DNA from: Trueperella pyogenes
Lineage (GTDB): Bacteria; Actinomycetota; Actinomycetes; Actinomycetales; Actinomycetaceae
Assembly (NCBI RefSeq): GCF_001070855.1
Contig: NZ_JVLH01000014.1
Location: 186,001-250,000 of the forward strand
DNA: 64,000 nucleotides
Direction of reading: 5' to 3'
The stretch's first letter is position 1, and each line of letters starts with the position of its first letter. The position numbers were made by a program, and so were the translations under genes. The notes beneath the pieces were generated by a model. That model saw only the letters and a program-made list of their open reading frames with translations. It was not told where the DNA came from and did no database searches. Shown piece after piece: positions 7,380-17,313 of the stretch.

Positions 7380-8900
7380 ATGGAAACGCCGAACCCCAGT
7401 GCAGTGGAAGTGAACCTTGAGACTGACCAGCAGGTACAGTCCAAGGACAAGCCCCAGCGCACGGAACTCAAGCGTGGTTTATCGGCACGCCACATGCAGA
7501 TGATCGCGATCGGTGGTGCAATTGGTACCGGTCTCTTCGTCGCCTCGGGCGCAACGATCTCAACGGCTGGCCCCGGTGGCGCTTTGACTGCCTACGCCGT
7601 CATTGGCCTCATGGTGCTTCTGCTTATGCAATCTCTTGGTGAGATGAGCGCACACATGCCCGTTGCGGGATCTTTTCAGACCTACGCCACGCGTTTCGTC
7701 AGCCCTTCCTTCGGTTTTGCAATGGGCTGGAATTACTGGTTCAACTGGGCGATTACCGTCGCTGCTGAACTTGTGGCATCGGGATTGGTGATGTCTTACT
7801 GGTTGCCAGATGTTCCCTCATGGGTTTGGGCAATTTCCTTCCTTGTCTTACTGACTGTTCTTAATGCCCTGAGCGCCCGTGTCTATGGTGAGGCAGAATT
7901 CTGGTTCGCCCTGATCAAGGTCATCACCGTCGTCATCTTCCTGATTTCTGGCACCCTGATGATCTTCGGAATCTTCAACGACTCTCCGGGAGTGCAGAAC
8001 TGGACGACCGGCGATGCTCCCTTCCACGGCGGATTCTTGGCCATCATCTCAGTCTTCATGATCGCAGGCTTTTCCTTCCAAGGAACCGAGCTTGTGGGTG
8101 TCGCCGCAGGCGAATCATCGAATCCTCGCCGCGATGTGCCTCGCGCAATCAAGACCGTGTTCTGGCGCATTATGTTCTTCTACATTGGCGCAATCGCAAT
8201 CATCGGCACTCTGATTCCTTTCACCGATCCGAACCTGCTGCGCGATTCTGCCTCGGATATTGCCTACTCGCCCTTCACTTTGGTCTTTGAGCGTATGGGT
8301 GTTGCTGCCGCGGCAGCCGTCATGAACGCCGTCATTTTGACCGCGATTCTCTCCGCAGGAAACTCTGGACTCTACGCATCCACTCGCATGCTCCACTCGA
8401 TGGCACTGAGTGGCCAGGCTCCTCGCTTCTTTGGAAAGGTCACCAGCCACGGCGTGCCGATCTACGCAATGCTCGCAACCTCGGCTGTTGGTGCACTGGG
8501 ATTCGTTGCAGCACTGGTGAGTGAAGACACCGCTTACACGTGGTTGCTCAACGTTTCAGGCCTCTCCGGATTCATCGTTTGGCTGGGTATTGCGGCATGC
8601 CACTGGCGTTTCCGCCGGGCGTACGTCAAGCAGGGACGCTCCCTTGACGAGCTTCCCTACAAGGCGCCCTTCTTCCCCTTCGGTCCGATCTTGGCCTTCA
8701 CCATGTGCTTGATCGTTCTGCTGGGCCAGAATTACGAGGCCGTCTTCCGCGGCCAGCTCCTGCAGGTTGCCTCCTCGTACATCGGCCTTCCGATCTTCTT
8801 GCTCATCTGGTTGGGCTACCACCTGGTGAAGAAGGATCGTACCGTCAGCTTGGACGAAATGGACGTTGAGGGCGTGACCATCACGCCTGAAGAGGCATGA
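7380..8900 (+). CDS. lysP: Lysine-type amino acid permease (APC superfamily)
   Basis: 506 residues, about 12 transmembrane segments. The N-terminal signature GLSARHMQMIAIGGAIGTGL, the stretch FVASGATISTAGPGGAL and the segments GFAMGWNYWFNWA, GFSFQGTELVGVAAGES and AVILTAILSAGNSGLYASTR follow E. coli LysP almost position by position as I remember it, so lysine uptake is the best guess. Other basic or aromatic amino acids remain possible, since the family is close-knit. RBS AAAGGAGA precedes the ATG. Single gene, divergent from paralog 7 and closed by a strong terminator at 8920-8954. Confidence 0.85.
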   Translation: METPNPSAVEVNLETDQQVQSKDKPQRTELKRGLSARHMQMIAIGGAIGTGLFVASGATISTAGPGGALTAYAVIGLMVLLLMQSLGEMSAHMPVAGSFQTYATRFVSPSFGFAMGWNYWFNWAITVAAELVASGLVMSYWLPDVPSWVWAISFLVLLTVLNALSARVYGEAEFWFALIKVITVVIFLISGTLMIFGIFNDSPGVQNWTTGDAPFHGGFLAIISVFMIAGFSFQGTELVGVAAGESSNPRRDVPRAIKTVFWRIMFFYIGAIAIIGTLIPFTDPNLLRDSASDIAYSPFTLVFERMGVAAAAAVMNAVILTAILSAGNSGLYASTRMLHSMALSGQAPRFFGKVTSHGVPIYAMLATSAVGALGFVAALVSEDTAYTWLLNVSGLSGFIVWLGIAACHWRFRRAYVKQGRSLDELPYKAPFFPFGPILAFTMCLIVLLGQNYEAVFRGQLLQVASSYIGLPIFLLIWLGYHLVKKDRTVSLDEMDVEGVTITPEEA

Positions 8901-8919
8901 GCCGTTAGCTGTTAAACGC

Positions 8920-8954
8920 AATTTGGGGGAGGCAGTTTCTGCCTCCCCCAAATT
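8920..8954. terminator. Bidirectional terminator between lysP and msrA
   Basis: Perfect 16-base stem (8920-8935 and 8939-8954) with a TTT loop. A/T residues flank both sides of the stem, and the two genes converge on it. Confidence 0.85.
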
Positions 8955-9064
8955 ATTTGCTCCCGCATGGGGACTGTAATTAATAGAGAGCAGAAAGTGT
9001 GTTGTGATGCGTCGCAGCTCTCTATATTCCCAAATGCCCGCAGCGCGCTGCAGTGTATGAGTGT

Positions 9065-9859
9065 CTACCGCGGTGGTTCGATGCTTACTTGTGCGGGCAT
9101 ATTGAGGATTCCCACGGGGCAGCTCACTCCATTTGGCCCGTGATTGCAATAGCCATCAGGGTTCTTTTCTAAGTAGGCCTGGTGGTAGTCCTCGGCCAGG
9201 TAGAAAGGGCCACCTGACTGGGCAAAGCAGGCCCCGGCCTCGCCAATCGTTGTGTAGCAGCGGGCTCCCGGCACCGCGCGCTCCAACTCAGCCACCCACG
9301 CACCGCGCAGAAGCGATGCCACCTCAGCCTGCCTCGGCGTCGTCACCCAAATCGCGCTCCGGTACTGAGTGCCCACGTCGTTGCCATGACGGTTGGGGCG
9401 AGTGGAATCGTGGTTTTCGAAGAAGGTCTTGATCAGGCTCGCTCCGCCTTCGCCGGTTACGGAGGGGTCGTAGGCAACAGCAACGGTCTCGGCGTGGCCC
9501 GTGCGTCCTGTACATACCTCTCGGTAGGTGGGGTTTGCATTCCCGCCACCCATGTAGCCGACGGCCGTTGCCCAGACTCCTTCTTGGCGCCAGAAGATGC
9601 GTTCAACGCCCCAGAAGCAGCCCGCGGCAAGGTAGAGCACCTCGAAGCCGGTAGGAACCGGATCGGTCGCGCGCGTTCCGTTTACCGGGTGAAGTTCAAG
9701 CGCATCTAAGATTGGATGCCTGCCACCTGGAATGTCTGCGGGAAGAGTGCCCGCAGTAGGGGAGTCTAGGTAGCGCTCGGCGCCCTCTGGTAGACGAGGC
9801 CAGTCTTGGTGTGGCCCTGCAGCGAAGTGGTCAGTAGTGGGTGAAGGATTAGTGGTCAT
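9065..9859 (-). CDS. msrA: Peptide methionine-S-sulfoxide reductase MsrA
   Basis: 264 residues from the ATG at 9859 (AAGGAG upstream); a longer frame to 9895 lacks such a site. Reduces methionine-S-sulfoxide in proteins. The catalytic motif GCFWGVE is present at about residue 80, followed by VGYMGGG and GRTGHAE, all diagnostic. The C-terminal YCNHG and GVSCP cysteines match the resolving and recycling Cys of three-Cys MsrA enzymes. The N-terminal 70 residues extend beyond the catalytic core, as in the longer bacterial MsrA form. Single gene facing lysP. Confidence 0.95.
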   Translation of the reverse strand: MTTNPSPTTDHFAAGPHQDWPRLPEGAERYLDSPTAGTLPADIPGGRHPILDALELHPVNGTRATDPVPTGFEVLYLAAGCFWGVERIFWRQEGVWATAVGYMGGGNANPTYREVCTGRTGHAETVAVAYDPSVTGEGGASLIKTFFENHDSTRPNRHGNDVGTQYRSAIWVTTPRQAEVASLLRGAWVAELERAVPGARCYTTIGEAGACFAQSGGPFYLAEDYHQAYLEKNPDGYCNHGPNGVSCPVGILNMPAQVSIEPPR

Positions 9860-9964
9860 CTTTGGCTCCTTCAATGTGTGGCGGGCAAGGTGCAAACTGC
9901 CACGGGGAAATGAGTTCTTCTGTCCCGTATTCTATGGCGATATTCAAGCCTTTGTAGACAAAAA

Positions 9965-9996
9965 TGTGGCCCCTGCAGTTTCCTGCAAGGGCCACA
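9965..9996 (-). terminator. Intrinsic terminator of rpsT
   Basis: Stem 9965-9978 with 9983-9996 (one mismatch), four-base loop, followed on the minus strand by TTTTT. Lies 14 bases after the rpsT stop. Confidence 0.85.
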
Positions 9997-10009
9997 TCAA
10001 GCGATTAAA

Positions 10010-10273
10010 TCAGCCGAGCGACTGGACGCGACGGGCAAGCTTGGACTTGCGGTTCGCGGCCTGGTTGCGGTGAATAACGCCCTTCGAGACGGCCTTGTCG
10101 AGCTTACGCGATGCGACGCGCAGAGCTTCGATAGCTGCTTCCTTGTCGCCAGCCTCGACGGCTTCGCGAGTCTTGCGCACCAGGGTCTTCAGTTCAGACT
10201 TGACTGCCAGGTTGCGCTGACGGCGCTTCTCGTTGGTGCGGATCCGCTTGATCTGAGACTTAATGTTCGCCAC
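10010..10273 (-). CDS. rpsT: 30S ribosomal protein S20 (bS20)
   Basis: 87 residues, the usual bS20 length. The start is GTG at 10273, with AAGGAG about ten bases upstream. The sequence opens [20 protein letters not shown] and is strongly basic and helical, ending with the typical [20 protein letters not shown]. It binds 16S rRNA early in 30S assembly. Divergent from lepA, as in many actinobacteria; the 290 bases between them must hold both promoters, though I see no clear consensus there. Confidence 0.97.
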   Translation of the reverse strand: MANIKSQIKRIRTNEKRRQRNLAVKSELKTLVRKTREAVEAGDKEAAIEALRVASRKLDKAVSKGVIHRNQAANRKSKLARRVQSLG

Positions 10274-10563
10274 AGTCGGATTACTCCTTGGTCTTTCGTT
10301 CGTACAGGTCGGTGAGGGCTGTGTCAGTGTCGGGACTGGGGCATGGGGACACCCGCAAACGACTCTAACCAGACCCCCTGCCCGACCAGGCTGGGAGTCC
10401 GAAGGACAACTCTAGCAGAAATCGAAGCGCAGAACGACCTCCGATATCCCCATAAAAGCCCGATAAATGGTGAGAACGCACACCCTATCGGCGTGGAATT
10501 GGCACCCCGGTGCTTACTAATGGGACGATAGACCAGACGTCACAACCCTTCCGGAGGTCTTGC

Positions 10564-12438
10564 TTGTCCCCGATTCCTACTCCTGAGCAGCTCGCGCAGA
10601 TCCAACCCGCGGCCACTCCGCAGGAACGTATCCGTAATTTCTGCATCATCGCTCACATCGATCACGGCAAGTCCACTCTGGCTGACCGCATGCTCCAACT
10701 CACCGGTGTGGTCGCTAGCAGAGATATGCGCGATCAGTACTTGGATCGTATGGATATTGAGCGCGAACGCGGCATCACCATCAAAAGCCAGGCCGTGCGT
10801 ATGCCATGGGCTTATGAGGGTGAACCTTTTGCGCTGAATATGATCGACACCCCCGGACACGTCGACTTCACCTACGAGGTTTCGCGATCCCTGGCCGCAT
10901 GTGAAGGCGCGGTTCTCCTTGTTGACGCCGCACAGGGGATTGAGGCCCAGACTCTGGCAAATCTCTACCTTGCCATGGAAAATGACCTCACGATCATCCC
11001 AGTGCTGAACAAGATCGACCTTCCCGGAGCTCAGCCTGAAAAGTACGCCCAGGAAATTAGCCAGCTCATTGGCGTCGACCCCGACGAAGTTCTGCGAGTT
11101 TCAGGCAAAACAGGTGAAGGTGTTCCCGCCCTTCTTGATGAGATCGTCCGGCAGATTCCCTCGCCTTCGGGCAACCCCGACGCCCCGACCCGAGCGATGA
11201 TTTTCGACTCTGTCTACGACACCTATCGAGGCGTCGTTACCTATGTCCGAGTTGTCGATGGCATGCTCTCCACCCGCGAGCGCGTCCGAATGATGTCGAC
11301 GGGCGCGACCCACGAGCTTCTTGAGATTGGTGTTATTTCACCAGAACCAACGCCTTCGCAAGGAATTGGTGCAGGTGAAGTTGGCTACCTCATCACCGGT
11401 GTGAAAGACGTTCGCCAATCCCGTGTTGGTGACACCATGACTTTGGCAGTTCGCGGCGCCGAGAAACCGCTGGCCGGTTACCGTGATCCACGGCCCATGG
11501 TTTTCTCGGGCATCTACCCGGTCGATGGATCGGATTTCCCGGATCTGCGAGACGCGCTTGAGCGCCTCCAGCTCAATGACGCGGCGCTCACTTTCGAACC
11601 CGAATCCAGTGCGGCACTGGGCTTTGGCTTCCGATGCGGCTTCCTGGGCCTTCTCCATCTTGAGATTGTTCGCGAACGCTTAGAGCGTGAATTCAAGCTG
11701 GACCTGATTGCCACAGCACCGAACGTTGTCTACAAGGTCGTTGCTGAAGATGGGACCGAAATCCAGGTCGATAACCCCTCAGAATTCCCCGAGGGAAAGA
11801 TTTCTGAGGTCCGTGAGCCAGTTGTTAACGCAACGATCCTGACTCCGACTGAATTCACGGGCACGATTATGGAGCTGTGCCAAGATCGCCGTGGAACCAT
11901 GCGAGGAATGGACTATCTCTCTGAGGACCGCGTTGAGTTGCACTATCAGCTGCCCCTGGCAGAGATCGTCTTCGATTTCTTCGATCACCTGAAGTCACGC
12001 ACTCGCGGTTATGCATCGTTGGACTACCACGAAAGCGGCGAGCAGGTTGCCGACCTAGTGAAGGTCGACATTTTGCTCAACGGTGACCGCGTGGATGCCT
12101 TCAGTGCGATCGTCCACAAGGACCAGGCCTATGCCTACGGTCTGCGGATGACGAAGCGCTTGAAGGAACTGATCCCTCGTCAACAGTTCGAAATCCCCGT
12201 CCAAGCTGCAGTGGGTGCACGCGTCATTGCCCGCGAAAACATCAAGGCTCTTCGCAAGGACATGCTTGCCAAGTGCTACGGCGGCGATATCACCCGTAAG
12301 CGCAAGCTGCTGGAGAAGCAGAAGGAAGGCAAGAAGCGTATGAAGTCGATCGGGCGCGTGGACGTGCCCCAAGAGGCCTTCATCGCTGCATTGACCTCTG
12401 ACGTGCCCACTGGAAAAAATGATCGTGGCAGAGGATAA
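10564..12438 (+). CDS. lepA: Elongation factor 4 (LepA)
   Basis: 624 residues. Start TTG at 10564, set by GGAGG six bases upstream; the frame is open further up to 10510 but without a ribosome binding site. Translational GTPase with all G motifs: AHIDHGKST (G1), DTPGHVDF (G3), NKIDLPGA (G4). The C-terminal domain ends with [17 protein letters not shown] and [10 protein letters not shown], characteristic of LepA rather than EF-G. It acts on stalled or mistranslocated ribosomes. Its last 20 bases overlap the long frame of trmB, suggesting coupled translation. Confidence 0.96.
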   Translation: MSPIPTPEQLAQIQPAATPQERIRNFCIIAHIDHGKSTLADRMLQLTGVVASRDMRDQYLDRMDIERERGITIKSQAVRMPWAYEGEPFALNMIDTPGHVDFTYEVSRSLAACEGAVLLVDAAQGIEAQTLANLYLAMENDLTIIPVLNKIDLPGAQPEKYAQEISQLIGVDPDEVLRVSGKTGEGVPALLDEIVRQIPSPSGNPDAPTRAMIFDSVYDTYRGVVTYVRVVDGMLSTRERVRMMSTGATHELLEIGVISPEPTPSQGIGAGEVGYLITGVKDVRQSRVGDTMTLAVRGAEKPLAGYRDPRPMVFSGIYPVDGSDFPDLRDALERLQLNDAALTFEPESSAALGFGFRCGFLGLLHLEIVRERLEREFKLDLIATAPNVVYKVVAEDGTEIQVDNPSEFPEGKISEVREPVVNATILTPTEFTGTIMELCQDRRGTMRGMDYLSEDRVELHYQLPLAEIVFDFFDHLKSRTRGYASLDYHESGEQVADLVKVDILLNGDRVDAFSAIVHKDQAYAYGLRMTKRLKELIPRQQFEIPVQAAVGARVIARENIKALRKDMLAKCYGGDITRKRKLLEKQKEGKKRMKSIGRVDVPQEAFIAALTSDVPTGKNDRGRG

Positions 12439-13291
12439 CGAGGCCGTGGGCGGGTCAGCAGCACAGGCTGCTGATATCGCTCAGTCCGCCGGCGCCAATA
12501 TCCGCAATGGTCGCCGACCGGGAGACGCACCCGAGGGCACCGTCTTCATGAGCCGGACCAAATCCTTCACCAGGCGCAGTCGCGAGCTTCCTCCAAACCT
12601 TGCGCGGACGTGGGATGCTCACGCCGAGCGTTACGTCATTGAGCCTCGCCGAGGTATTGGTTACACGACCGTTGCCGAAGATTTTCGACTTGACCCCGTG
12701 GAACTATTCGGTCGTAGTGCTCCGCTGACTTTGGAGATCGGCTCGGGAACGGGCGAACAGATCGTTGCTGCGGCTGCTGCTCATCCCGATCGTGATTATC
12801 TTGCGCTCGAAGTGTGGGTTCCCGGGATTGCCAAGTTGGTTTCAAAGGCTGTAGAAGCCGGCGTCGACAATATTCGTGTTCTCGAGGCCGATGCAGCCCA
12901 AGCCCTTCCCTTCCTTTTAGCGGATGCGAGCCTTGATGAGGTCTGGACGTTCTTCCCTGACCCGTGGCGAAAGGCACGTCACCATAAGCGGAGACTTGTC
13001 AGTGATGAGTTCGCTAGAGAAGTTGCCCGAGTCCTTCGTGATGGGGGAGTGTGGCGTCTTGCAACCGATTGGGACAATTACGCATGGCAAATGCGTGATG
13101 CCGTCGAAGCCTGCCCGCTTTTTGAAAATCCCTATCGAGGGCAAAGACCTGATTTAGAAGATCCCGAACCTGCGCGCGGCGGATTTGCTCCCCGCTACGA
13201 GGGGCGAGTCGTTACCCATTTTGAAACCCGAGGCATTGACGCGGGGCGCAGGGCTCATGACATCGTCGGAGTCCGCGTGCCTCGACAATGA
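12419..13291 (+). CDS. trmB: tRNA (guanine-N7-)-methyltransferase TrmB
   Basis: 290 residues from the ATG at 12419. Methylates G46 of tRNA with S-adenosylmethionine. Motifs: [12 protein letters not shown] (SAM binding), [22 protein letters not shown], and the diagnostic [15 protein letters not shown] followed by [14 protein letters not shown]. The first 43 residues are not part of the family core. An ATG at 12548 ([10 protein letters not shown]) is an alternative start, but 12419 gives the usual overlap with lepA, so both remain possible. No gene follows for over 400 bases. Confidence 0.92.
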   Translation: MIVAEDNEAVGGSAAQAADIAQSAGANIRNGRRPGDAPEGTVFMSRTKSFTRRSRELPPNLARTWDAHAERYVIEPRRGIGYTTVAEDFRLDPVELFGRSAPLTLEIGSGTGEQIVAAAAAHPDRDYLALEVWVPGIAKLVSKAVEAGVDNIRVLEADAAQALPFLLADASLDEVWTFFPDPWRKARHHKRRLVSDEFAREVARVLRDGGVWRLATDWDNYAWQMRDAVEACPLFENPYRGQRPDLEDPEPARGGFAPRYEGRVVTHFETRGIDAGRRAHDIVGVRVPRQ

Positions 13292-13447
13292 TGACGATCG
13301 GAGCCCAAATTGTTGCGCGATCAGCATCCTTTCCTCCCATATCACAAAGAGATTCGCGTGACATTCTGGGTGTCAATATTTCACGCGGTTGACAAAGTTT
13401 TATATGCTGTCTGGTGCATTGAGCTTTCACCTTGCGTGAAACGCCGG

Positions 13448-13605
13448 CTTCCTCTTCGCGATAGGCGGATCTGCGAAGAGTGGAGATGCGTTCTCTCGAG
13501 AACGCGCGGGGCGGGGCTTCCTCGATGAACCGAGAATTCCCCGCCTCGGTCCGCAACGTGTGCCCGCTTCCTCGAAAGAGGAAGCGGGCACTCTCTTATT
13601 CTTTT
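13448..13605 (+). ncRNA. Candidate structured small RNA or leader/attenuator
   Basis: This is the only gene-free stretch over 300 bases (13292-13715). It contains three consecutive perfect or near-perfect hairpins: 13452-13459 with 13473-13480 (8 pairs), 13488-13495 with 13498-13505 (8 pairs), and 13510-13516 with 13539-13545 (inner 13521-13524 with 13531-13534). A very strong terminator follows at 13560-13605. CTTCCTC, complementary to a GAGGAAG-type Shine-Dalgarno sequence, occurs three times (13448, 13517, 13567). No frame of convincing length lies on it. A TTGACA at 13389 lacks a properly spaced -10. It could be a free small RNA or a premature-termination leader of the MFS-hemW unit. Confidence 0.55.
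13560..13605 (+). terminator. Strong intrinsic terminator
   Basis: Perfect 14-base stem (13560-13573, 13578-13591) capped by GAAA and followed by TCTCTTATTCTTTT. It lies about 270 bases after trmB and 110 before the MFS start, too far from trmB to be its ordinary terminator without a long 3' UTR. Confidence 0.9.
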
Positions 13606-13715
13606 GTGGTTGTGCCCGCTGTTTCGGAGGAATCTGTACGCTAGGTGATTTCCTGCGCGAACTGTGAAAACATTGCCGATGGGTGTGTACGGTCACAACG
13701 AAGAAAGAGCTTGCC

Positions 13716-14978
13716 GTGAAACAGGGTGCTTACGCGCGATTTTTCCAGCGTAGGTTCGTGTGGATCCTCGTCATTCTCAGCGCCTTCATCCTTCTTGCCG
13801 GCTCTTTGCGGGGAGGCATCACCGCGCTGCCGCCGATCATTGATGTTGTTCAAAGAGAATTGGGACTTTCTGCGGCCCAGGCAGGCTTGGTCACTTCTAT
13901 TCCCGTCTTCTGTTTTGGCTTCTTCACCCCGCTGACCTCGATTGTTCTTCGCCACTTTGCTCTCAACCAAGCCGTTTCTCTTGGATTAGCAATCGTTATT
14001 GTGGGTGCGATTGTGCGCTCTCTAGGATTGAGCTCCACCCTTTTTCTGGGGACCTTCCTGATCGGCCTTGGAACAACCGCGGGAAATCTTGTCATCACCA
14101 TGCTGATCAGCAGGGACTTTCGCCATCGCGCTGGGATCATGACTGCCGTTTACTCCACGATGATCGATGTGACGATCGCGGCCTCGACGGCTTTTACCTT
14201 TCCCCTGGTTGCCTACATCGGTTGGCAGGGCGCTGCCGGTGTATGGGGAGTTGGTCCAGCTCTACTTGCACTGGTAGCTTGTTTGATTGTCTATCCCCTC
14301 AAACACCCAGGGATTAGGCCGTTTTTGGCACGCAAGGCCGGTTGGAAGGTCCGCTCAGACGATGCGCTTGTCACCAGCGAAGCGGCCACGGCCTCGGAAA
14401 TCTATCGCTGGCCGATCGCTTGGCTCATGGCGCTTGCTTTCGCGATCAATACTTTCTGCTATTTCGGTGTTGCTGCATGGCTGCCGCGAATCTTGGCAGA
14501 AATGCTGCAGATGAACAGCGCTGATGCCGGATTTGCCGCCTCGATCTACCACGTCATCGGGGTCATCGCCCCTCTGACAATGATGGCCCTGCAGCGACTG
14601 ATCCGCGGCCAAACCTCGACAATTCTGGGGATAGTCTCTTGCGCGTGGCTTCTCATGCCCCTTGGTATGCTCCTGCTTCCCTCCTGGTGGGTTGTGTGGA
14701 GCGCCTGCGGAGGACTGGGCCAAGGTGCATTCTTCTCAATTACCTTTACGCTGGTTATTGAACGCACGGCCACCACAGCGCAGACACGAACGCTTTCGGC
14801 GCTCGTCCAAAGCCTTGGCTATGGTCTTGGTGCGTTGGGGCCGTGGGCTATTGGGCGCATGGTGGATCTGACAGCGAACTGGTTCTGGCCCTTCATCGTA
14901 TTGACGGTACTGACAGGAAGCCTTGTTGTGATTTCTCAAGTTGTTGCCCGCTCGACCTCCAGGCCGCACTCGCGATGA
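13716..14978 (+). CDS. MFS transporter, CynX/NimT-like
   Basis: 420 residues, about 12 transmembrane helices. The start chosen is GTG at 13716, six bases after AAAGAG; a GTG at 13683 in the same frame lacks a binding site. The opening GSLRGGITALPPIIDVVQRE with LGLSAAQAGLVTSIPV is typical of the CynX/NimT branch of the major facilitator superfamily (cyanate, 2-nitroimidazole and related exporters). The substrate cannot be told. Its stop overlaps the start of hemW (ATGA), so the two are translationally coupled; why a transporter is tied to a haem chaperone is unclear. Confidence 0.85.
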   Translation: MKQGAYARFFQRRFVWILVILSAFILLAGSLRGGITALPPIIDVVQRELGLSAAQAGLVTSIPVFCFGFFTPLTSIVLRHFALNQAVSLGLAIVIVGAIVRSLGLSSTLFLGTFLIGLGTTAGNLVITMLISRDFRHRAGIMTAVYSTMIDVTIAASTAFTFPLVAYIGWQGAAGVWGVGPALLALVACLIVYPLKHPGIRPFLARKAGWKVRSDDALVTSEAATASEIYRWPIAWLMALAFAINTFCYFGVAAWLPRILAEMLQMNSADAGFAASIYHVIGVIAPLTMMALQRLIRGQTSTILGIVSCAWLLMPLGMLLLPSWWVVWSACGGLGQGAFFSITFTLVIERTATTAQTRTLSALVQSLGYGLGALGPWAIGRMVDLTANWFWPFIVLTVLTGSLVVISQVVARSTSRPHSR

Positions 14979-16240
14979 GCCCAGCACAGCCCGACGGTCA
15001 GCCCTGGGATCCACACGGCCTCCTTCTTCCGCAGCTGGCAGAAGCGAGTATTAATCGCCCATTGTCGATCTATGTCCATATCCCTTTTTGTCAGGTCCGT
15101 TGCGGCTATTGCGACTTCAACACCTACACGGTGGGCTTCGGTCCCGGTGCAGACCGGGTGAGCTACGACTCCAGCGCGCTCGCGGAAATGCGCCTAGCCG
15201 CGCAAATTCTCAGCGATGCTCAGATGCCTGCGCGCCCGGCCTCGAGCATTTTCTTTGGAGGGGGAACCCCCACCCTTCTTGATCCAGCCGCCTTGGCTCG
15301 CCTGCTTGAGGGCATTCGCCAAAACTTTGGGATTGCTCCCGGTGCAGAAGTCACGGTGGAAGCCAATCCCGAAAGCGTTGACGAGGCCGTTCTTGAAAGT
15401 CTGCGTGAGGCCGGGTTTACTCGCGTGTCATTTGGCATGCAATCCGCTGTCCCCACGGTTTTGCGCACGCTGGACCGCCGCCATGACCCCGCAAAACTTC
15501 CCGGACTGGTTTTAGCTGCTCGTCAGCTGGGTTTAGATGTCTCTGTTGATCTCATTTACGGTGCTCCGGGCGAAAGCCTGCAGGATTGGGAAGTTTCTCT
15601 TCGCGAGGCTATCGCAATGGAACCGGATCACATCAGTGCTTACGCGCTGGTCATCGAAGAGGGAACCAAGATGGGAGCGCAGGTAGCCCGCGGAGAGTTG
15701 CCCATGCCAGACCCCGACGATGAGGCCTCGAAATATGAAATTGCCGATCGCTTGCTGGGGGAGGCCGGATACGCCTGGTATGAGATCTCGAATTTTGCCC
15801 GGAGGGAATCGGGAGAAGAAGGCCCCTCGACCCAGCTTCGTCATGCCTCGAAACACAACCTTGCCTATTGGCGTGACTGGGATTGGTGGGGGTTCGGCCC
15901 CGGAGCGCACTCACATGTCGGTCGCTACCGCTGGTGGAATGTCAAGCATCCCTCTGCCTATGCGCAACGTGTTACCCAGGGGCTTTCCCCCGCGCAGGCA
16001 GGCGAAATTCTCGATGCTCAAACACGAGAAATGGAACGTGTTTTGCTTGCGGTGCGCACCAGCGAAGGCGTGGACGCGCCTCGCGCTGGGGCAGAGCGCG
16101 ACACTTTCCTTCAAGCCCTCCCGACTTTGGCCTCGGAAGGCCTCATCGAGGCAACACCCGCTGCCCAAGGCCGCGCGATCGTCACTCTTCAGGGACGTCT
16201 ACTGGCGGATTATGTGACTCGGTGCCTCTTGGGATACTGA
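14975..16240 (+). CDS. hemW: HemW-type radical SAM protein (haem chaperone)
   Basis: 421 residues from the ATG at 14975 overlapping the MFS stop. The radical SAM cluster motif CQVRCGYCDF (CxxxCxxC) sits near residue 43, preceded by LSIYVHIPFC. GGGTPTLLDP, VTVEANPES and VSFGMQS are further family blocks. The gene was long annotated as oxygen-independent coproporphyrinogen oxidase; the CxxxCxxC without the extra HemN Cys points to HemW, which delivers haem. In many genomes it lies between lepA and hrcA, as here. Confidence 0.93.
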   Translation: MSPAQPDGQPWDPHGLLLPQLAEASINRPLSIYVHIPFCQVRCGYCDFNTYTVGFGPGADRVSYDSSALAEMRLAAQILSDAQMPARPASSIFFGGGTPTLLDPAALARLLEGIRQNFGIAPGAEVTVEANPESVDEAVLESLREAGFTRVSFGMQSAVPTVLRTLDRRHDPAKLPGLVLAARQLGLDVSVDLIYGAPGESLQDWEVSLREAIAMEPDHISAYALVIEEGTKMGAQVARGELPMPDPDDEASKYEIADRLLGEAGYAWYEISNFARRESGEEGPSTQLRHASKHNLAYWRDWDWWGFGPGAHSHVGRYRWWNVKHPSAYAQRVTQGLSPAQAGEILDAQTREMERVLLAVRTSEGVDAPRAGAERDTFLQALPTLASEGLIEATPAAQGRAIVTLQGRLLADYVTRCLLGY

Positions 16241-16354
16241 ATCCCATCGGTTACTGAGTCCCCTGGGTTACTGAGCCTCTGCGGCTACTCAGTTAGGAGT
16301 CGCACAACTTCTCTGCATCCGAGTGTTGAAGCCTGCCTTGAGCGCTCGCACTCA

Positions 16355-16369
16355 TAGTGTGGTGCGGTG
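16355..16369 (+). promoter_or_regulatory. -10 element and leaderless start of the DUF3097 gene
   Basis: TAGTGT at 16355-16360 is followed by exactly six bases and then the GTG start at 16367. No Shine-Dalgarno sequence is present. Confidence 0.55.
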
Positions 16370-17263
16370 ACTTCAGATATGTACGGGACAAATATCTTTG
16401 AATTCGACCCGCACCGCGATGGGCCGGGTGCTCGACGACCGCGCTCAGTGGAGGTGCCCATCGAGTACGGCATGGTGCTTGAGGATATTTCCAGTGGATG
16501 GGTTGGTGCGGTAACTCGCGTCGAAAAATCCGGGGGAGTGCACCTGGTCGAGCTTGAAGACCGTCGAGGCCGGAAGCGTTCTTTCCCCCTGGGAGGCGGG
16601 TTTTGGCTGGAGGGTAAGCCGATTATTGCGCTCCCTCCGAAGGCTGCTCCCGCTCAAAAAGCTCCTGCGCTCACCACTGCGGGTGGTCGTGCGCTGACGA
16701 ATTCGGGGTCGATCGCACCTGAGAAGCGTGTGGCTCGGGTTGCCAGGCAATCGCGCATCTGGGTTGAGGGGCGTCATGATGCGGAACTGATCCAGCACGT
16801 GTGGGGCGAGGATCTGGCCGATGTCGGCGTTGCCGTCCAGCTTCTAGAAGGTGTGGACCACTTAGAGGAAATTCTTGAGGTTTTTGGACCCACGAAGACC
16901 GTCCGTGCAGGAGTCCTGGTTGATCACCTGGTCCCGGGCTCCAAGGAATCGCGCATTGCCGAGGCCGTATCTATCCGTTGGGAAGACGCAGTGTTGGTCG
17001 TTGGGCACCCCTTCGTTGACATTTGGCAAGCTGTGAAGCCGCAGCGCCTGGGGCTCCAGGCATGGCCGGATGTCCCCAGGGGGACCGATATTAAGCACGG
17101 AACCTTGGAATATCTGGGGTGGCCTCACGCAAATCAGGCGGATATTGCTCAGGGCTGGAAGCGGATCTTGGCAACCGTTCGTAACTACAAGGATCTTGAA
17201 CCGGCACTTTTGGGCCGGGTTGAAGAGCTTATTGATTTTGTGACGCAGCCGGGTCTGGAATAA
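16367..17263 (+). CDS. DUF3097 family protein
   Basis: 298 residues. Recognised by its order: an N-terminal RRPRSVEVPIEYGMVLED block, a middle GRKRSFPLGGGFWLEGKP, and the RIWVEGRHDAELIQHVWG stretch that resembles a Toprim-like core (acidic E-D pair). VLVDHLVPGSKESRIAEAV follows. DUF3097 is found in actinobacteria between hemW and hrcA, as here. Biochemical role unknown; a nuclease or primase-like activity is only suggested by the Toprim resemblance. Start GTG at 16367; a nearby ATG at 16379 is possible. Confidence 0.85.
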   Translation: MTSDMYGTNIFEFDPHRDGPGARRPRSVEVPIEYGMVLEDISSGWVGAVTRVEKSGGVHLVELEDRRGRKRSFPLGGGFWLEGKPIIALPPKAAPAQKAPALTTAGGRALTNSGSIAPEKRVARVARQSRIWVEGRHDAELIQHVWGEDLADVGVAVQLLEGVDHLEEILEVFGPTKTVRAGVLVDHLVPGSKESRIAEAVSIRWEDAVLVVGHPFVDIWQAVKPQRLGLQAWPDVPRGTDIKHGTLEYLGWPHANQADIAQGWKRILATVRNYKDLEPALLGRVEELIDFVTQPGLE

Positions 17264-17313
17264 CGCGGCGGAAAGTGTTGATGAGGGGACGAAAAAGGTA
17301 ATCTCGCGGTAAA

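Noticed and set aside
10274-10563. Promoters in the rpsT-lepA gap
   Set aside because: Only isolated fragments such as TTGGCA (10499) without a matching -10; nothing specific claimed.
13389-13408. TTGACA followed by TATATGCT as promoter of the RNA candidate
   Set aside because: Spacing between the two is only eight bases; not a usable -35/-10 pair, so no promoter is claimed.
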